64,000 nt of DNA, taken from Halococcus agarilyticus. Lineage in GTDB: Archaea > Halobacteriota > Halobacteria > Halobacteriales > Halococcaceae. The notes beneath the pieces are model-generated. The model was given only the letters and a program-made list of their open reading frames with translations, made no database searches and had not been told where the DNA came from. Numbering within the stretch: position 1 is the first letter of the stretch; every line of letters starts with the position of its first letter. Below, piece after piece: positions 16,436 through 25,006 of this stretch. The translations under genes were made by a program, and so were the position numbers. The stretch spans positions 83,354 to 147,353 of the forward strand of contig NZ_BAFM01000009.1 in assembly GCF_000334895.1 (NCBI RefSeq). Reading direction: 5' to 3'.

Positions 16436-17305
16436 TCACTCGACGGCGAGCACCGAGAGCGCGTCGTCGACGGTGAGCGTCAGTCGGTCGTCGCCGGCGG
16501 TGTAGACGACGCCCACCTGGAGCGGGTCTGCCGAACGGATGCGGGTGGAGTCCCCGTCGATCGCGACGAACCGCCAGAGCGAGGCCTCGCGCACGTCGAC
16601 GTCGTGATCGTGGTAGAAGGCGACGACGTCGGGATGATCGAGAAGCGCGGTTCCGAGGTCGGAGCTGATGAGATCACCGCACCGTTCGCACTCGTACTCG
16701 GCCAACGGAACCTCCGGCCAGTCGTCTGCGTCGTCGGGCGGCATCTCGATCGTGACGTGCGGGTCGATCCGACCCTCACAGGTCATACAGAACCCGCCGT
16801 TGGCCCGCTGGACGGCAGTTCGCGCGTATCGCTCGGTCACATCCGGCAACGACTCGCGGTCGTAGCCAGCGAACACCCCTGGCGGGATACCGATATTCAC
16901 CGAAGTGGTGTCGCAGTCCACACAGGATATCGACACCCGTTCGTTCTCGTAGTGGAGCGTCATCGTGTCGCCGCAGAACGGACACGCCTGCTCCATCGCC
17001 ATCGACTCGACCGAGCCGGTCTGGGTGTACGCCCCCGAGAGGAGCGCGCCGACGACACGGGAGCCGGCGAGACGCAGGCGGTACCCGCCCTCCTCTTTCG
17101 TCACGAACCGATCGCGGAGCTTCGAGAGGTGGTAGTTGAACCGCCCGGAGTCCGCGACCCCGACCGCCGTCCGGAGCTCCGAGAAGGTTGCAGTGTGATC
17201 GTCGGCCGTCCAGAGTGCCTCGAGCACCGCGACCCGGACCGGGTCGGCGAGGGCCGCGAACGCCTCCGCCGGCGGTACCTCCTCCTCGACGGGGGACTCG
17301 CCCAT
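16436..17305 (-). CDS. ArsR-like winged-helix regulator with zinc-ribbon domain
   Basis: Probable DNA-binding protein of 289 residues. The N-terminus (AFAALADPVRVAVLEAL, then FSELRTAVGVADSGRFNYHLSKL) is an ArsR-type winged helix. The rest contains zinc-binding pairs CPFC/CVDC near residues 110-130 and CMTC/CERC near 170-210, followed by a beta-rich C-terminal domain. This layout matches a haloarchaeal regulator family I recall as having a DUF7351-type C-terminus; the number is from memory. The gene stands alone, and the ligand and targets are unknown. Confidence 0.75.
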   Translation of the reverse strand: MGESPVEEEVPPAEAFAALADPVRVAVLEALWTADDHTATFSELRTAVGVADSGRFNYHLSKLRDRFVTKEEGGYRLRLAGSRVVGALLSGAYTQTGSVESMAMEQACPFCGDTMTLHYENERVSISCVDCDTTSVNIGIPPGVFAGYDRESLPDVTERYARTAVQRANGGFCMTCEGRIDPHVTIEMPPDDADDWPEVPLAEYECERCGDLISSDLGTALLDHPDVVAFYHDHDVDVREASLWRFVAIDGDSTRIRSADPLQVGVVYTAGDDRLTLTVDDALSVLAVE

Positions 17306-17367
17306 GCTTCCGGATGAGCAGTGGCGTGATAAGACGCTGTCGTCCGCCTCTCGTTAGGGATCCTCGC

Positions 17368-17874
17368 TCAAAGATCCTGGTGGTAGACGTACTCGGGCAG
17401 CGTCCGATCGCCGACCGTCCGCTCGCGCTCGTCGGTCCGTTCGAACCCGCGCGATTCGTAAAACGAGACGCCGACCGTGTTGTCCGCGAGGACCTCGATC
17501 CGTAGCTGCTCGACGTCACGCTTCGCCAGACGATCGACGATCTCGTCGAGGAGCGCCGTGCCGATCCCGTGGCCCCACCGGTCGGGATCGACGTAGATGG
17601 CGTACAGCTGGGCCTCCCGATCGTCGTCCTCGGCGTCGATCGGTGCGGCGCTCGCGTAGCCCGCGATCCCCTCGTCCTCGGCCACGAGGTAGACGCTCCC
17701 CTCTGCCGTGATCGAGGCTTCGAGCTCCTCGGCCGCGTACCAGTCGTCGAGGATCGCGTCGATCGCCGCCTCGGCGAGAAAGTCCCCATACGTTGCCCGC
17801 CACGCACGACGCGCGATCCGCTGGATCCCGTCCACGTCAGCCACCGTGGCGGCTCGAACCGATACGTCGCTCAT
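17368..17874 (-). CDS. GNAT-family N-acetyltransferase
   Basis: Acetyltransferase of 168 residues, paralogue of the gene at 14369. Motif A is AIYVDPDRWGHGIGTALLDEI; motif B ends with TVGVSFYESRGFERTDE. A C-terminal LPEYVYHQDL completes the fold. The promoter side faces the rio1 stop only 25 nt away, so it may be the last gene of the eif1A - nucleotidyltransferase - rio1 transcript. Its substrate is unknown; a protein N-terminal or small-amine acceptor are both possible. Confidence 0.85.
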   Translation of the reverse strand: MSDVSVRAATVADVDGIQRIARRAWRATYGDFLAEAAIDAILDDWYAAEELEASITAEGSVYLVAEDEGIAGYASAAPIDAEDDDREAQLYAIYVDPDRWGHGIGTALLDEIVDRLAKRDVEQLRIEVLADNTVGVSFYESRGFERTDERERTVGDRTLPEYVYHQDL

Positions 17875-17899
17875 GCCGTGCGAACGACTCCCGGGGTAA

Positions 17900-18766
17900 T
17901 CAGTCTTCGCGCGGGGCGGCCTCGCTCGTGACGTGGGCGAGGAGCTCCTCGCCGTCGGTGTCGAGCCCCTGGCGCGCGAAGAAGTTCGCCACGTTCCGGC
18001 AGTCGCGTTCGAGGAACTCGCGGCTATTGGGGTGGTGGATCGTGACCGCCTGGCCGAGGTCGATGATCCATAACTGGGAGTCGTGGACCACGATGTTGTA
18101 CTCCGAGAGGTCGCCGTGGACCAGCCCGGCGTCGTACAGCCGGCGGGTGTACTCCCGGACGACCTCGTAAGTAGTTCGAGGGTTCTCGACGTGGACCTCG
18201 CCGAGGCGTTTCGCGCGCTCGCCCTCGTGACCCACGAACTCCATCACGAGCACGTTGCGTTCGACCGCGATCGGCTCCGGCACGTTGACCCCCGCCGCGG
18301 CCGCCCGCCGGAGGTTCGCGAACTCCTTTTTCGTCCACGCGAGCACCACCTTCTTCTTCTTCGAGCCGATGTTCCGGAAGCGCGGATCGCCCTCCAGATA
18401 CTGCCGCATCTGCCGGAAGTCGCTCGCGTTGATCCGGTAGATCTTGACCGCGACGTCGGCCCCGTCCGCGTCCGCGAGGAAGACGTGGGCCTCCTTGCCC
18501 GTCGAGATCGGTCCGCCGAACGCGTCGATGTGGCCGTCTTGAACTAACTTATAGAGCGCGCCGAGGGTCGCCTCGTCGAAGACGCCGCCCTCGACCTTGA
18601 ACTGGTCGGCGTCCTTGATGCGCTCGCGGAACGCCGAGAACTCGCGGTCCTGCTTGCGGGCGACTCGATCCGCTTCGGTGTCTGAAACGTCGAGTTCCTC
18701 CCACTCGTCGCCCGGCTCCTCGGTGGCCTCGGTGTCGACGAGACCGTACTCCTCTTCGTCGTTCAT
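17900..18766 (-). CDS. rio1: Rio1-type serine protein kinase
   Basis: Atypical kinase/ATPase of 288 residues for late 40S-like ribosomal subunit maturation. The nucleotide loop is GGPISTGKEAHVF, the catalytic loop is GLVHGDLSEYNIVV (Asp and Asn present), and the metal-binding loop is IIDLGQAV (DxGQ, as in Rio1). An acidic N-terminal ~45 residues precede it. The start MNDEEEYG at 18766 fits haloarchaeal homologues; a GTG 10 codons earlier is possible. It follows the nucleotidyltransferase-like gene closely and lies in one transcription unit with eif1A, a usual archaeal pairing. Confidence 0.92.
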   Translation of the reverse strand: MNDEEEYGLVDTEATEEPGDEWEELDVSDTEADRVARKQDREFSAFRERIKDADQFKVEGGVFDEATLGALYKLVQDGHIDAFGGPISTGKEAHVFLADADGADVAVKIYRINASDFRQMRQYLEGDPRFRNIGSKKKKVVLAWTKKEFANLRRAAAAGVNVPEPIAVERNVLVMEFVGHEGERAKRLGEVHVENPRTTYEVVREYTRRLYDAGLVHGDLSEYNIVVHDSQLWIIDLGQAVTIHHPNSREFLERDCRNVANFFARQGLDTDGEELLAHVTSEAAPRED

Positions 18767-18782
18767 TCGTCGTCCCCACTGT

Positions 18783-19271
18783 TCATGTCTCGCCACCGCA
18801 GTGTGCGTCGACGAGTTCGGCGCGCTGGTCGCGCCCCAGCTCGCGGTACCCCTCGCGCTCCCGTTCCAGCGCCATCACCGGTACGTCGTGGCCGTCGACC
18901 CCGACGAACTCCCGGTTGGTGGCGATGTCGGCTGTCGATACCCACTCGCCGTCGACTAGGTGTTCGACATCGCCCATGATCTCGACGCGGACGCCACCGA
19001 TGTCGAGCATCCCGAAGTCGGAGGCGATGCGGTGTTCGACCGATCTCGATCGCGCCACTCCGCTCTCCACGTACTCTTCGAGGCGTCGCTCGATTACCTC
19101 GGCTCCGGGCCCGTCAGTCATGACGTCGATGTCGCCAGGCTCGACCGGAATCCCACGAAGCGCGAGGTTCGTGCTCGCCGTGACGGCCCACGTGACCTCG
19201 GTGTCGTCGAGCCGGTCACACAGCGTCTCGAGTGCAGCGAGAAAGTCCGGAGGAAGGGTCTGGGTGGCCAC
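18783..19271 (-). CDS. Nucleotidyltransferase-like protein between eif1A and rio1
   Basis: Protein of 162 residues. WAVTASTNLALRG followed by GDIDVMTD gives the small-residue turn and the paired acids (D47, D49) of the MNT/Pol-beta-like nucleotidyltransferase fold; MLDIGGVRVEIMGD may supply a third acid. It is similar in outline to antibiotic nucleotidyltransferase-like or AbiEii-type proteins but shorter. It starts one base after the eif1A stop and ends about 16 nt before rio1, so it belongs to a translation/ribosome-maturation operon. Function is unknown; nucleotide transfer onto RNA or protein is only a guess. Confidence 0.65.
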   Translation of the reverse strand: MATQTLPPDFLAALETLCDRLDDTEVTWAVTASTNLALRGIPVEPGDIDVMTDGPGAEVIERRLEEYVESGVARSRSVEHRIASDFGMLDIGGVRVEIMGDVEHLVDGEWVSTADIATNREFVGVDGHDVPVMALEREREGYRELGRDQRAELVDAHCGGET

Positions 19272-19272
19272 A

Positions 19273-19560
19273 CTATCCCTGAATGTGGCCCTCCTCGCGG
19301 AGCTGGTCGGCGGCCCCCTTGTCGTAGCGCCACTCGATGTCGCCCTTCTCGTCCTGCCAGTCCCACGGCGAGACGAGCACGACGTCGTCCTCGCGGATCC
19401 AGACCCGCTTTTGCATCCGGCCCGGGATCCGCGCCGTCCGCTCCGTCCCGTCCATACACCGGACCTTGACCCGGTTCGCGCCCAGCATCTCGGTCACGAC
19501 GGCGAACACCTCGTCGTCGTCCGGCATCCGGAGGTTCCCCTGTCCCTGGTTGCCGCTCAT
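19273..19560 (-). CDS. eif1A: Translation initiation factor aIF-1A
   Basis: OB-fold initiation factor of 95 residues that binds the ribosomal A site during initiation. [33 protein letters not shown] is broken here only for length; its key marks are the AVVTEMLG strand, VRCMDG turn and [12 protein letters not shown]. The middle [19 protein letters not shown] matches archaeal aIF-1A. It opens the eif1A - nucleotidyltransferase - rio1 operon with a strong TATA-like box 27 nt upstream of ATG. Confidence 0.95.
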   Translation of the reverse strand: MSGNQGQGNLRMPDDDEVFAVVTEMLGANRVKVRCMDGTERTARIPGRMQKRVWIREDDVVLVSPWDWQDEKGDIEWRYDKGAADQLREEGHIQG

Positions 19561-19582
19561 GGGAGGTGTTCGACAGCGAGTG

Positions 19583-19590
19583 GTTTAACT
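19583..19590 (-). promoter_or_regulatory. TATA box of the eif1A operon
   Basis: On the minus strand AGTTAAAC, preceded by TTGAAAG as a possible BRE, is centred 27 nt before the eif1A ATG; it should give a leaderless transcript. Confidence 0.55.
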
Positions 19591-19709
19591 CTTTCAAGGC
19601 CCCGCTGCGGGTTCCGAGCCGTGTCGAGAGGGGTTGCAACGCGGTGTCGGCCCTGTCCGGCAGAACGGGATTTCCTCGCGCTTAAACCGTCGAGGGACCG
19701 ACCCCGGCC

Positions 19710-19898
19710 ATGCTGAACCGACTCGGTCTCGCCGGTGTCGTCGGCGTGCTCTGCTGTCTCGCCGGTCTCGGGATCGTCGCCTACGCCGCCCCGATCGTCG
19801 CGGGCGGGATCGCACTCGTGCTCGTCGGACTCGTCCTCGTGGCGCGCGGCCTGCTCTCGGGGATGCTCGCCGCGTTCGGGATGGATGGGATGCTCTAA
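19710..19898 (+). CDS. Small two-helix membrane protein (DUF7470-like)
   Basis: Protein of 62 residues: MLNRLGLAGVVGVL begins a first hydrophobic helix, a short turn YAAPIVAGG, then a second helix ending MLAAFGMDGML. This form is common in haloarchaea and I recall it as DUF7470; that number is from memory. The last four bases overlap the convergent gene at 19895. Function is unknown. Confidence 0.6.
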   Translation: MLNRLGLAGVVGVLCCLAGLGIVAYAAPIVAGGIALVLVGLVLVARGLLSGMLAAFGMDGML

Positions 19899-20122
19899 CC
19901 GCGAACGAGCAGGAAGACGACGATGCCGGAGACCACACCGACCGGGAGGCTGAAAACCGAAAACAGCGCCACGACGAGGCCGAGTCCGACGCCCCTGATC
20001 CGGGGGCGATCGATTCCGTGTCGCCGCAACTCGCGTGCGGCGACGAACCCGATCACGACACCGGTCACGACCGGCACGAAGGAGCTCTCCAGCGGACCGG
20101 GCGGGAGCGACGGTGTGGACAC
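19895..20122 (-). CDS. Small membrane protein, unknown
   Basis: Protein of 75 residues with two hydrophobic segments (FVPVVTGVVIGFVAA and VGLGLVVALFSVFSL plus its continuation) separated by a basic loop RELRRHGIDRPRIRG. It overlaps the preceding plus-strand gene by 4 nt, tail to tail. No family recognised. Confidence 0.55.
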   Translation of the reverse strand: MSTPSLPPGPLESSFVPVVTGVVIGFVAARELRRHGIDRPRIRGVGLGLVVALFSVFSLPVGVVSGIVVFLLVRG

Positions 20123-20174
20123 GACGGCCCGATCGTGAGCCTGCCGGAGTCGTCAATCTTTTCGGATCGGGTCG

Positions 20175-22178
20175 TCAGTCGCTCTCACCACGGTCGGCCC
20201 GGTGTTCGCTGATGACCTGGTCGACCATCGATTCGTTCTGGTTCTTGCGCCAGGCGTCCGCCCGCTCCTTCCATCCCTCGATGGCGGCCTCGACCGCCCC
20301 CTCGCGCGCGACCGCGAGATCGTCGACCTCCTCGATCGGTACCTCGTCGGCGGGTGCGACCGGGATCCCGTGTTCGAACAGGAGTTCCCGTGCGACCTCC
20401 GAAAGCCCGCCGTCCTTGAGCACGACGCGGGGCTCGCGCTCGACCAGGGTTTCGGCCGTCGAGCGCCCGGCTCCCGACGCGTCGCGGAGGTAGACCACGT
20501 CGCCCGCCGCGAGACCGTAACGCTCGTCGGCCGCCTGGAGCGCATTCTTGGTGAACTTCGCGACCGGTTTCACGGGGACGAGACCCTGTTTCGCTTCGGC
20601 CACGTCCGCGAAGTTCGAGTGATCCAGCCGCCAGAGCTCCTTCAGCCGGTCGAACTTCTCGGTGAGTTCCTCGTTCGCTTCGCGCTGCTCGTCGCGTTCG
20701 CGTTCGAGGCGTTCGTTCTCGCGCTCGAGTCGGTTGACCTCCCGGCGCTCTCGCGCCTCGCGGCGCTCCTCGCGCCTGGCGTCGGTGAGTTCGCGTTCGT
20801 ACTCCGCGATCGTCTCCTCTTTCTCCTCGATCGTCGCTTCGAGGTCGTCGACGTGTGAATCGAGGCGCTCGACTCTCGTTTCGAGCTCCTTGATCCGCTG
20901 CTCTTCGGACGTGAGTTCGCGCGGTTCGTGCTCGTCTTCGTCGTCGTCGGCCTCGTCGTCGTCCGAGAGATCGGCGAGAACGGTCTCGACGGACTCCTCG
21001 CCCGCGACAACGCGCGCGATCACCTCGCCGGTCTCGATCCGCGGGGGCACCTTCTGCCCGACGCGCTCGAACGTGTCCTCGTATGCGTCGAACGCGTGGA
21101 GGGCGGCGGCGAGTGCGTCGCGCTCGTGGTCGTTCTCGTACCCCTCCTCGCGGGTTCGGTGCTGTTTCTCGTCCACGGGCAAGTCGCGCTCGGGCACCCA
21201 GCCTGCCGCCGAGAAGCTCCGGCGGATCTTCTCGACTGTGGAGGGCATCGGCTCGACGTCGGCCGCCACTATCACTGGTCGCCCGCGCTCGACGATCCAC
21301 TCGATCACCGCGGCGGTGTCGGCGGTTCTGGTACTGAGAACGTCCAGCACCCTACCCTCGAGACCGACGATCGCCACCGCGGTCGTGGTGCCGGGATCGA
21401 TCCCCACGAGCACGTGATCCCGGCGCTTCGCCAGCGGCCGGAACTCGATGCCGTCGCGCCGGACGCGCTCGATCTCGGTCCTGGTGTCGCCCGCTCGCCT
21501 GGCCGAGATCGGAATGTTCGACGGGCGCGCCTCGACGGTGAACACCGCGTTGGCGTACCCGCCGTACTTCTCGGTCTCGTCCATCTCGTAGTCGAGGCCC
21601 GCCTCCCGCAACTCGCTGTCGACCTCGCGGGCACGACGCTTCACCGAACCGTGGATCCGCCGCGTGTAGCGGTCCTCCGACCACCCACCGCTGCCGGTCG
21701 AGCGCCCGCGCGAAACCTTCACCTCGGTGGTGTCGGTGAAGGCAGAAACCTCGTAGCCTACGTTCGCGGCCGCGAGCCGCGCGGCGGCCTCTGCCTCCTG
21801 CATGGGTTTCTTGCCGTAGGGAACCCCGTGCCGGCTCGCGACCCGGGAGAGGGGTTCGGGCTGCTCGTCGCCGGTGACCTGGACGAGTCGGGTTTCGTCC
21901 GGCAGACTGCCCAGCAACCGAACGAGCGCGTCCTTGTCGGCGGCGAGCTCGTAGACGTTGTCGGTGGCGACGATCGCGGGCTCCTCGCGGTCGATCAGCC
22001 GCCGGAGCTTTCGGTGCGAGACCACGTCGCGGTCGAGGCTCTCGCCATCGAAGGCCACCACGGCGTAGGAGGGCGCGTCGCCACGGACGTCCCCACTCTG
22101 GACGTCGACCCCGAACACCACCGCGTCGAGCGCGCTGATGCGACTGCTCACGCGCTCGCGTAGGGGATCTGCCGACAT
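20175..22178 (-). CDS. DUF460 protein with RNase H-like fold and coiled coil
   Basis: Protein of 667 residues found in archaea and annotated as DUF460. The N-terminal half contains two RNase H-like blocks: FGVDVQSGDV near residue 25 and VLVGIDPGTTTAVAIV near residue 255, where the Asp in GIDPGTT matches catalytic or nucleotide-contacting acids of that superfamily. Residues ~410-545 are a charged coiled coil (long Glu/Arg heptads) after an acidic linker. A C-terminal domain (residues ~555-650) includes GDVVYLRDASGAGRS. Nuclease activity is suggested by the fold only. The gene is monocistronic. Confidence 0.75.
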   Translation of the reverse strand: MSADPLRERVSSRISALDAVVFGVDVQSGDVRGDAPSYAVVAFDGESLDRDVVSHRKLRRLIDREEPAIVATDNVYELAADKDALVRLLGSLPDETRLVQVTGDEQPEPLSRVASRHGVPYGKKPMQEAEAAARLAAANVGYEVSAFTDTTEVKVSRGRSTGSGGWSEDRYTRRIHGSVKRRAREVDSELREAGLDYEMDETEKYGGYANAVFTVEARPSNIPISARRAGDTRTEIERVRRDGIEFRPLAKRRDHVLVGIDPGTTTAVAIVGLEGRVLDVLSTRTADTAAVIEWIVERGRPVIVAADVEPMPSTVEKIRRSFSAAGWVPERDLPVDEKQHRTREEGYENDHERDALAAALHAFDAYEDTFERVGQKVPPRIETGEVIARVVAGEESVETVLADLSDDDEADDDEDEHEPRELTSEEQRIKELETRVERLDSHVDDLEATIEEKEETIAEYERELTDARREERREARERREVNRLERENERLERERDEQREANEELTEKFDRLKELWRLDHSNFADVAEAKQGLVPVKPVAKFTKNALQAADERYGLAAGDVVYLRDASGAGRSTAETLVEREPRVVLKDGGLSEVARELLFEHGIPVAPADEVPIEEVDDLAVAREGAVEAAIEGWKERADAWRKNQNESMVDQVISEHRADRGESD

Positions 22179-22270
22179 AAATCCACGGCGCGGTTCCGAG
22201 TGGTGGGACGGACACTGTAGGAAGTGACGGCCGGGCGAACGTTTTAGCCACTGGACTGATGAGGGATCGT

Positions 22271-22552
22271 ATGGTCGGCCTATCGTTTCTCATCCAGATC
22301 GGCGCGCTGGCGAACGCGGCCGTCGCGACCCTAGTGCTGGCGCTCGTGATCGCTCTCGGTTACCGACGGATTGCCGGGGCCGATGGTAACGCCAACGCGT
22401 CGGAGCGACCGTCCGAGTCGACCGAGGGACCGCCGCTCGAATCGTGGCGTCACGTCTACGATGTCGACAAGGCCGACGCCGACCGCGAGATAACCGCCGT
22501 CCAGGAGCAAGCGAGCGATCTCGCGGAGGCCGACAACGAGGCGCGACGGTAG
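22271..22552 (+). CDS. Small single-pass membrane protein, unknown
   Basis: Protein of 93 residues with one N-terminal transmembrane helix (FLIQIGALANAAVATLVLAL region) and a charged cytosolic tail containing WRHVYDVDKADADREI. Start MVGLSFL is preferred to a Met four codons upstream. It lies upstream of adk but is separated by about 100 nt and its own promoter-like sequence, so it is not clearly part of the adk group. No family recognised. Confidence 0.5.
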   Translation: MVGLSFLIQIGALANAAVATLVLALVIALGYRRIAGADGNANASERPSESTEGPPLESWRHVYDVDKADADREITAVQEQASDLAEADNEARR

Positions 22553-22625
22553 CCGACGCTGCTGAACAGCGATCACGGCGGTCAGTTCGGTCCGGGGCTG
22601 GGGCCGCCAGCGCGTATCTGCAAAC

Positions 22626-22633
22626 CTTTTACT
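22626..22633 (+). promoter_or_regulatory. TATA box of adk
   Basis: CTTTTACT in AAACCTTTTACTG is centred about 25 nt before the adk ATG, giving a leaderless start. Confidence 0.5.
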
Positions 22634-22654
22634 GTCGCCTGCGAAGCCCTGCCC

Positions 22655-23287
22655 ATGAGCCAGCAACCGAACGTCCTGCTGCTCGGGCCCCCCGGTGCAG
22701 GGAAGGGCACCCAGAGCGCGAACGTCGCCGACGAGTACGACATTCCCCACGTCACGACCGGCGACGCACTCCGAGCGAACAAGGACATGGAGACCGAGCA
22801 CGGTACCCCGCGCTCGTTCATGGAAGCGGGCGAACTCGTCCCCGATCCCGTGGTGAACGAGATCGTGGCCGAGGCGCTCGGCGACGAGGGGTACGTGCTC
22901 GACGGCTACCCCCGGAACGAGGAGCAGGTCGCGTACCTCGCGGACATCACGACCCTCGACGCCGTCTGTCTGCTCTCGGTGAGCGAGTCCGAACTGGTCG
23001 ATCGGCTGACCGGCCGGCGGGTGTGCGACGAGTGTGGCGCGAACTACCACGTCGAGTTCGACCAGCCCGCGGAGGAGGGCGTCTGTGACGAGTGCGGCGG
23101 CGAGTTGATCCAGCGCGAGGACGACACCGAGGACACCGTTCGCGAGCGCCTCCGGGTCTACCACGAGACCACCGAGCCCGTGGTCGAGCACTACCGCGAG
23201 GCGGGCGTCCTCCAGGAGATCGACGGCGAGCAGGCCCCCGACGCGGTGTGGGACGACCTCCGGGCGACGATCGACGAGACGGTCTGA
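22655..23287 (+). CDS. adk: Adenylate kinase
   Basis: Interconverts AMP + ATP and 2 ADP; 210 residues, bacterial-type long form. The P-loop is [11 protein letters not shown] at residues ~8-18. The AMP-binding region [15 protein letters not shown] and the RxxGR lid start [10 protein letters not shown] are present. The lid carries four cysteines (CDEC and, 19 residues on, CDEC) for a structural zinc. It starts the adk - DUF106 - cmk - cbf5 cluster, an arrangement conserved at the end of archaeal ribosomal superoperons. Confidence 0.95.
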   Translation: MSQQPNVLLLGPPGAGKGTQSANVADEYDIPHVTTGDALRANKDMETEHGTPRSFMEAGELVPDPVVNEIVAEALGDEGYVLDGYPRNEEQVAYLADITTLDAVCLLSVSESELVDRLTGRRVCDECGANYHVEFDQPAEEGVCDECGGELIQREDDTEDTVRERLRVYHETTEPVVEHYREAGVLQEIDGEQAPDAVWDDLRATIDETV

Positions 23288-23403
23288 CGCGTCGACACCG
23301 CCGCTCCGATCGTCGTGTGGGCGACGCCCGTGTCGATCCCGGACGGGTCGCCCGGGCGAACGAACTAAAAGGTTGATTAGCGTCCGCCTCAAAGGAGCCT
23401 GCA

Positions 23404-24351
23404 ATGGCGCGGACAGCCGACAAAGTGCGTTCGCTGATCGCCGAGGACGGCGCGTTCGAGAACGCGCTTTCGGTGGTGCTCTCGCGGGCCGGCCACGCAT
23501 CCCCCGACGAGGAGGCCACTCCCGACGGCGGCACGCAGCCACACACCGTGACGTGGGGCGACGTCAGCGACGACCTCACGAGCGGCCAGTGGGGCCGGCT
23601 GATCGAGAGCGGCATCCTGACCGACGCCGACGGCAGCGGGTTCGCGGTCAACGATCCCGAAGGGGTGCGCGAGGCGCTGGGTGACGACGCAGTCGAAACG
23701 AGCGACGGCGACGACGAGGAGTCGAGCTGGACCACCTACGACAAGCTCGCGGCCCTCGGCGCGCTCTCGCTCTTTCCTGCCTACTGGTTCTCGCCGATCC
23801 GGAACGCGGTCGGCGGCGCGGTCGACCTCTTCCTCGGGCCGCTCGATGCGGTTCTCCCCTTCTACGCCGTCGTGATCGTGCTCTCGGTGCTCACGGGACT
23901 GTACTCCACGCTGCTCCAAGCGAACCTGATGAACACCGAGAAGATGAGCGAGGTCCAGGAGAAGATGAGTAACATCCAAGAGCGCCGGAAGGAAGCGAAA
24001 GAGCGCGGCGATGACGCCGCCCTCGAACGCATCCAGGAGGAGCAGATGGACGCGATGGGCGACCAGCTCGGGATGTTCAAGGAGCAGTTCCGTCCGATGG
24101 TCTGGATCATGCTGCTCACCATCCCGGCGTTCGTCTGGATGTACTGGAAGATCGGCATCCGTGGGGGTGGCACCACGCACATCGATCCGGGTGAGGGGTC
24201 GATCGTGCTCCCGATGTTCGGCACGCTGGAGTGGACCGAGCAGCTCGCCGGGTTCGTCTGGGTCTGGCTGGTCTGGTACTTCCTCTGCTCGACCGCCTTC
24301 CGGCTGATCATCCAGAAGACGCTCAACATCCGGACCACGCCCGGCACGTAG
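23404..24351 (+). CDS. DUF106 (EMC3/TMCO1-like, Oxa1 superfamily) membrane protein
   Basis: Protein of 315 residues. After an acidic N-terminal ~110 residues come three or four transmembrane helices (residues ~118-135, 155-178, 235-255, 280-305) with a charged coiled-coil hairpin between them, containing KMSEVQEKMSNIQERRKEAK cut by length here. This matches DUF106, archaeal relatives of EMC3/TMCO1 and YidC-type insertases, so a role in membrane protein insertion is likely. A Shine-Dalgarno AGGAG lies 7 nt before ATG. The gene sits in the adk-cmk-cbf5 cluster, as usual. Confidence 0.82.
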   Translation: MARTADKVRSLIAEDGAFENALSVVLSRAGHASPDEEATPDGGTQPHTVTWGDVSDDLTSGQWGRLIESGILTDADGSGFAVNDPEGVREALGDDAVETSDGDDEESSWTTYDKLAALGALSLFPAYWFSPIRNAVGGAVDLFLGPLDAVLPFYAVVIVLSVLTGLYSTLLQANLMNTEKMSEVQEKMSNIQERRKEAKERGDDAALERIQEEQMDAMGDQLGMFKEQFRPMVWIMLLTIPAFVWMYWKIGIRGGGTTHIDPGEGSIVLPMFGTLEWTEQLAGFVWVWLVWYFLCSTAFRLIIQKTLNIRTTPGT

Positions 24352-24430
24352 TTTCTCTTCTCCCCCCATCCGACGAACACGGCGAGCGGGAGCCACAACC
24401 GATTTGTACCGCGCCGGACCCAGAGGAGAC

Positions 24431-25006
24431 ATGTTTGTCACCCTCTCGGGGCCGGCCGGCGGCGGCACGTCCACGACCGCCGCCGCCCTCGCCGAGGCGC
24501 TGGGCTACGAGCACGTGAGCGGCGGCGACATCTTTCGGTCCGTCGCCGACGAGCGTGGGCTCACCCCCCTCGAACTCAACCGACTCGCCGAGGACGACGA
24601 CGAGATCGACCGCGCCCTCGACCGCCGCCAGCGCGAGATCGCCACCGACCGTGACGACGTGGTGCTCGAATCACGGCTCGCGGGCTGGATGGCGGGCGAG
24701 CACGCCGACCTCCGGCTCTGGCTCGATGCGCCTCTCCATGTGCGTGCCGAACGGATCGCCGACCGCGAGGACAAGCCCACGAACCTCGCGCGCGAGGAGA
24801 CCGAAGCCCGCGAGGGGAGCGAGGCGCGACGCTACCACGAATACTACGGTATCGACATCGAGGATCGCTCGATCTACGACCTCGCGGTGAGCACCGCACG
24901 ATGGGATCCCGAGACCGTTCTCGATCTCCTCCGCGAGGCGTGTGAGCGCTACGATCCCGCCGACGACGAGGGCGGGGTCGTCGTCGACGCCGACTACGAT
25001 CGCTGA
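24431..25006 (+). CDS. cmk: Archaeal cytidylate kinase
   Basis: Phosphorylates CMP/dCMP; 191 residues. The P-loop is FVTLSGPAGGGTSTTA, the archaeal CMP kinase form GPAGGGTST. ESRLAGWMAGE is the substrate-binding stretch, and REDKPTNLAREETEARE contains lid arginines. Start MFVTLSG is chosen because the fold starts there. The stop codon overlaps the next start as TGATG, so cbf5 is translationally coupled. The coupling of cmk with cbf5 is standard in archaea. Confidence 0.93.
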   Translation: MFVTLSGPAGGGTSTTAAALAEALGYEHVSGGDIFRSVADERGLTPLELNRLAEDDDEIDRALDRRQREIATDRDDVVLESRLAGWMAGEHADLRLWLDAPLHVRAERIADREDKPTNLAREETEAREGSEARRYHEYYGIDIEDRSIYDLAVSTARWDPETVLDLLREACERYDPADDEGGVVVDADYDR

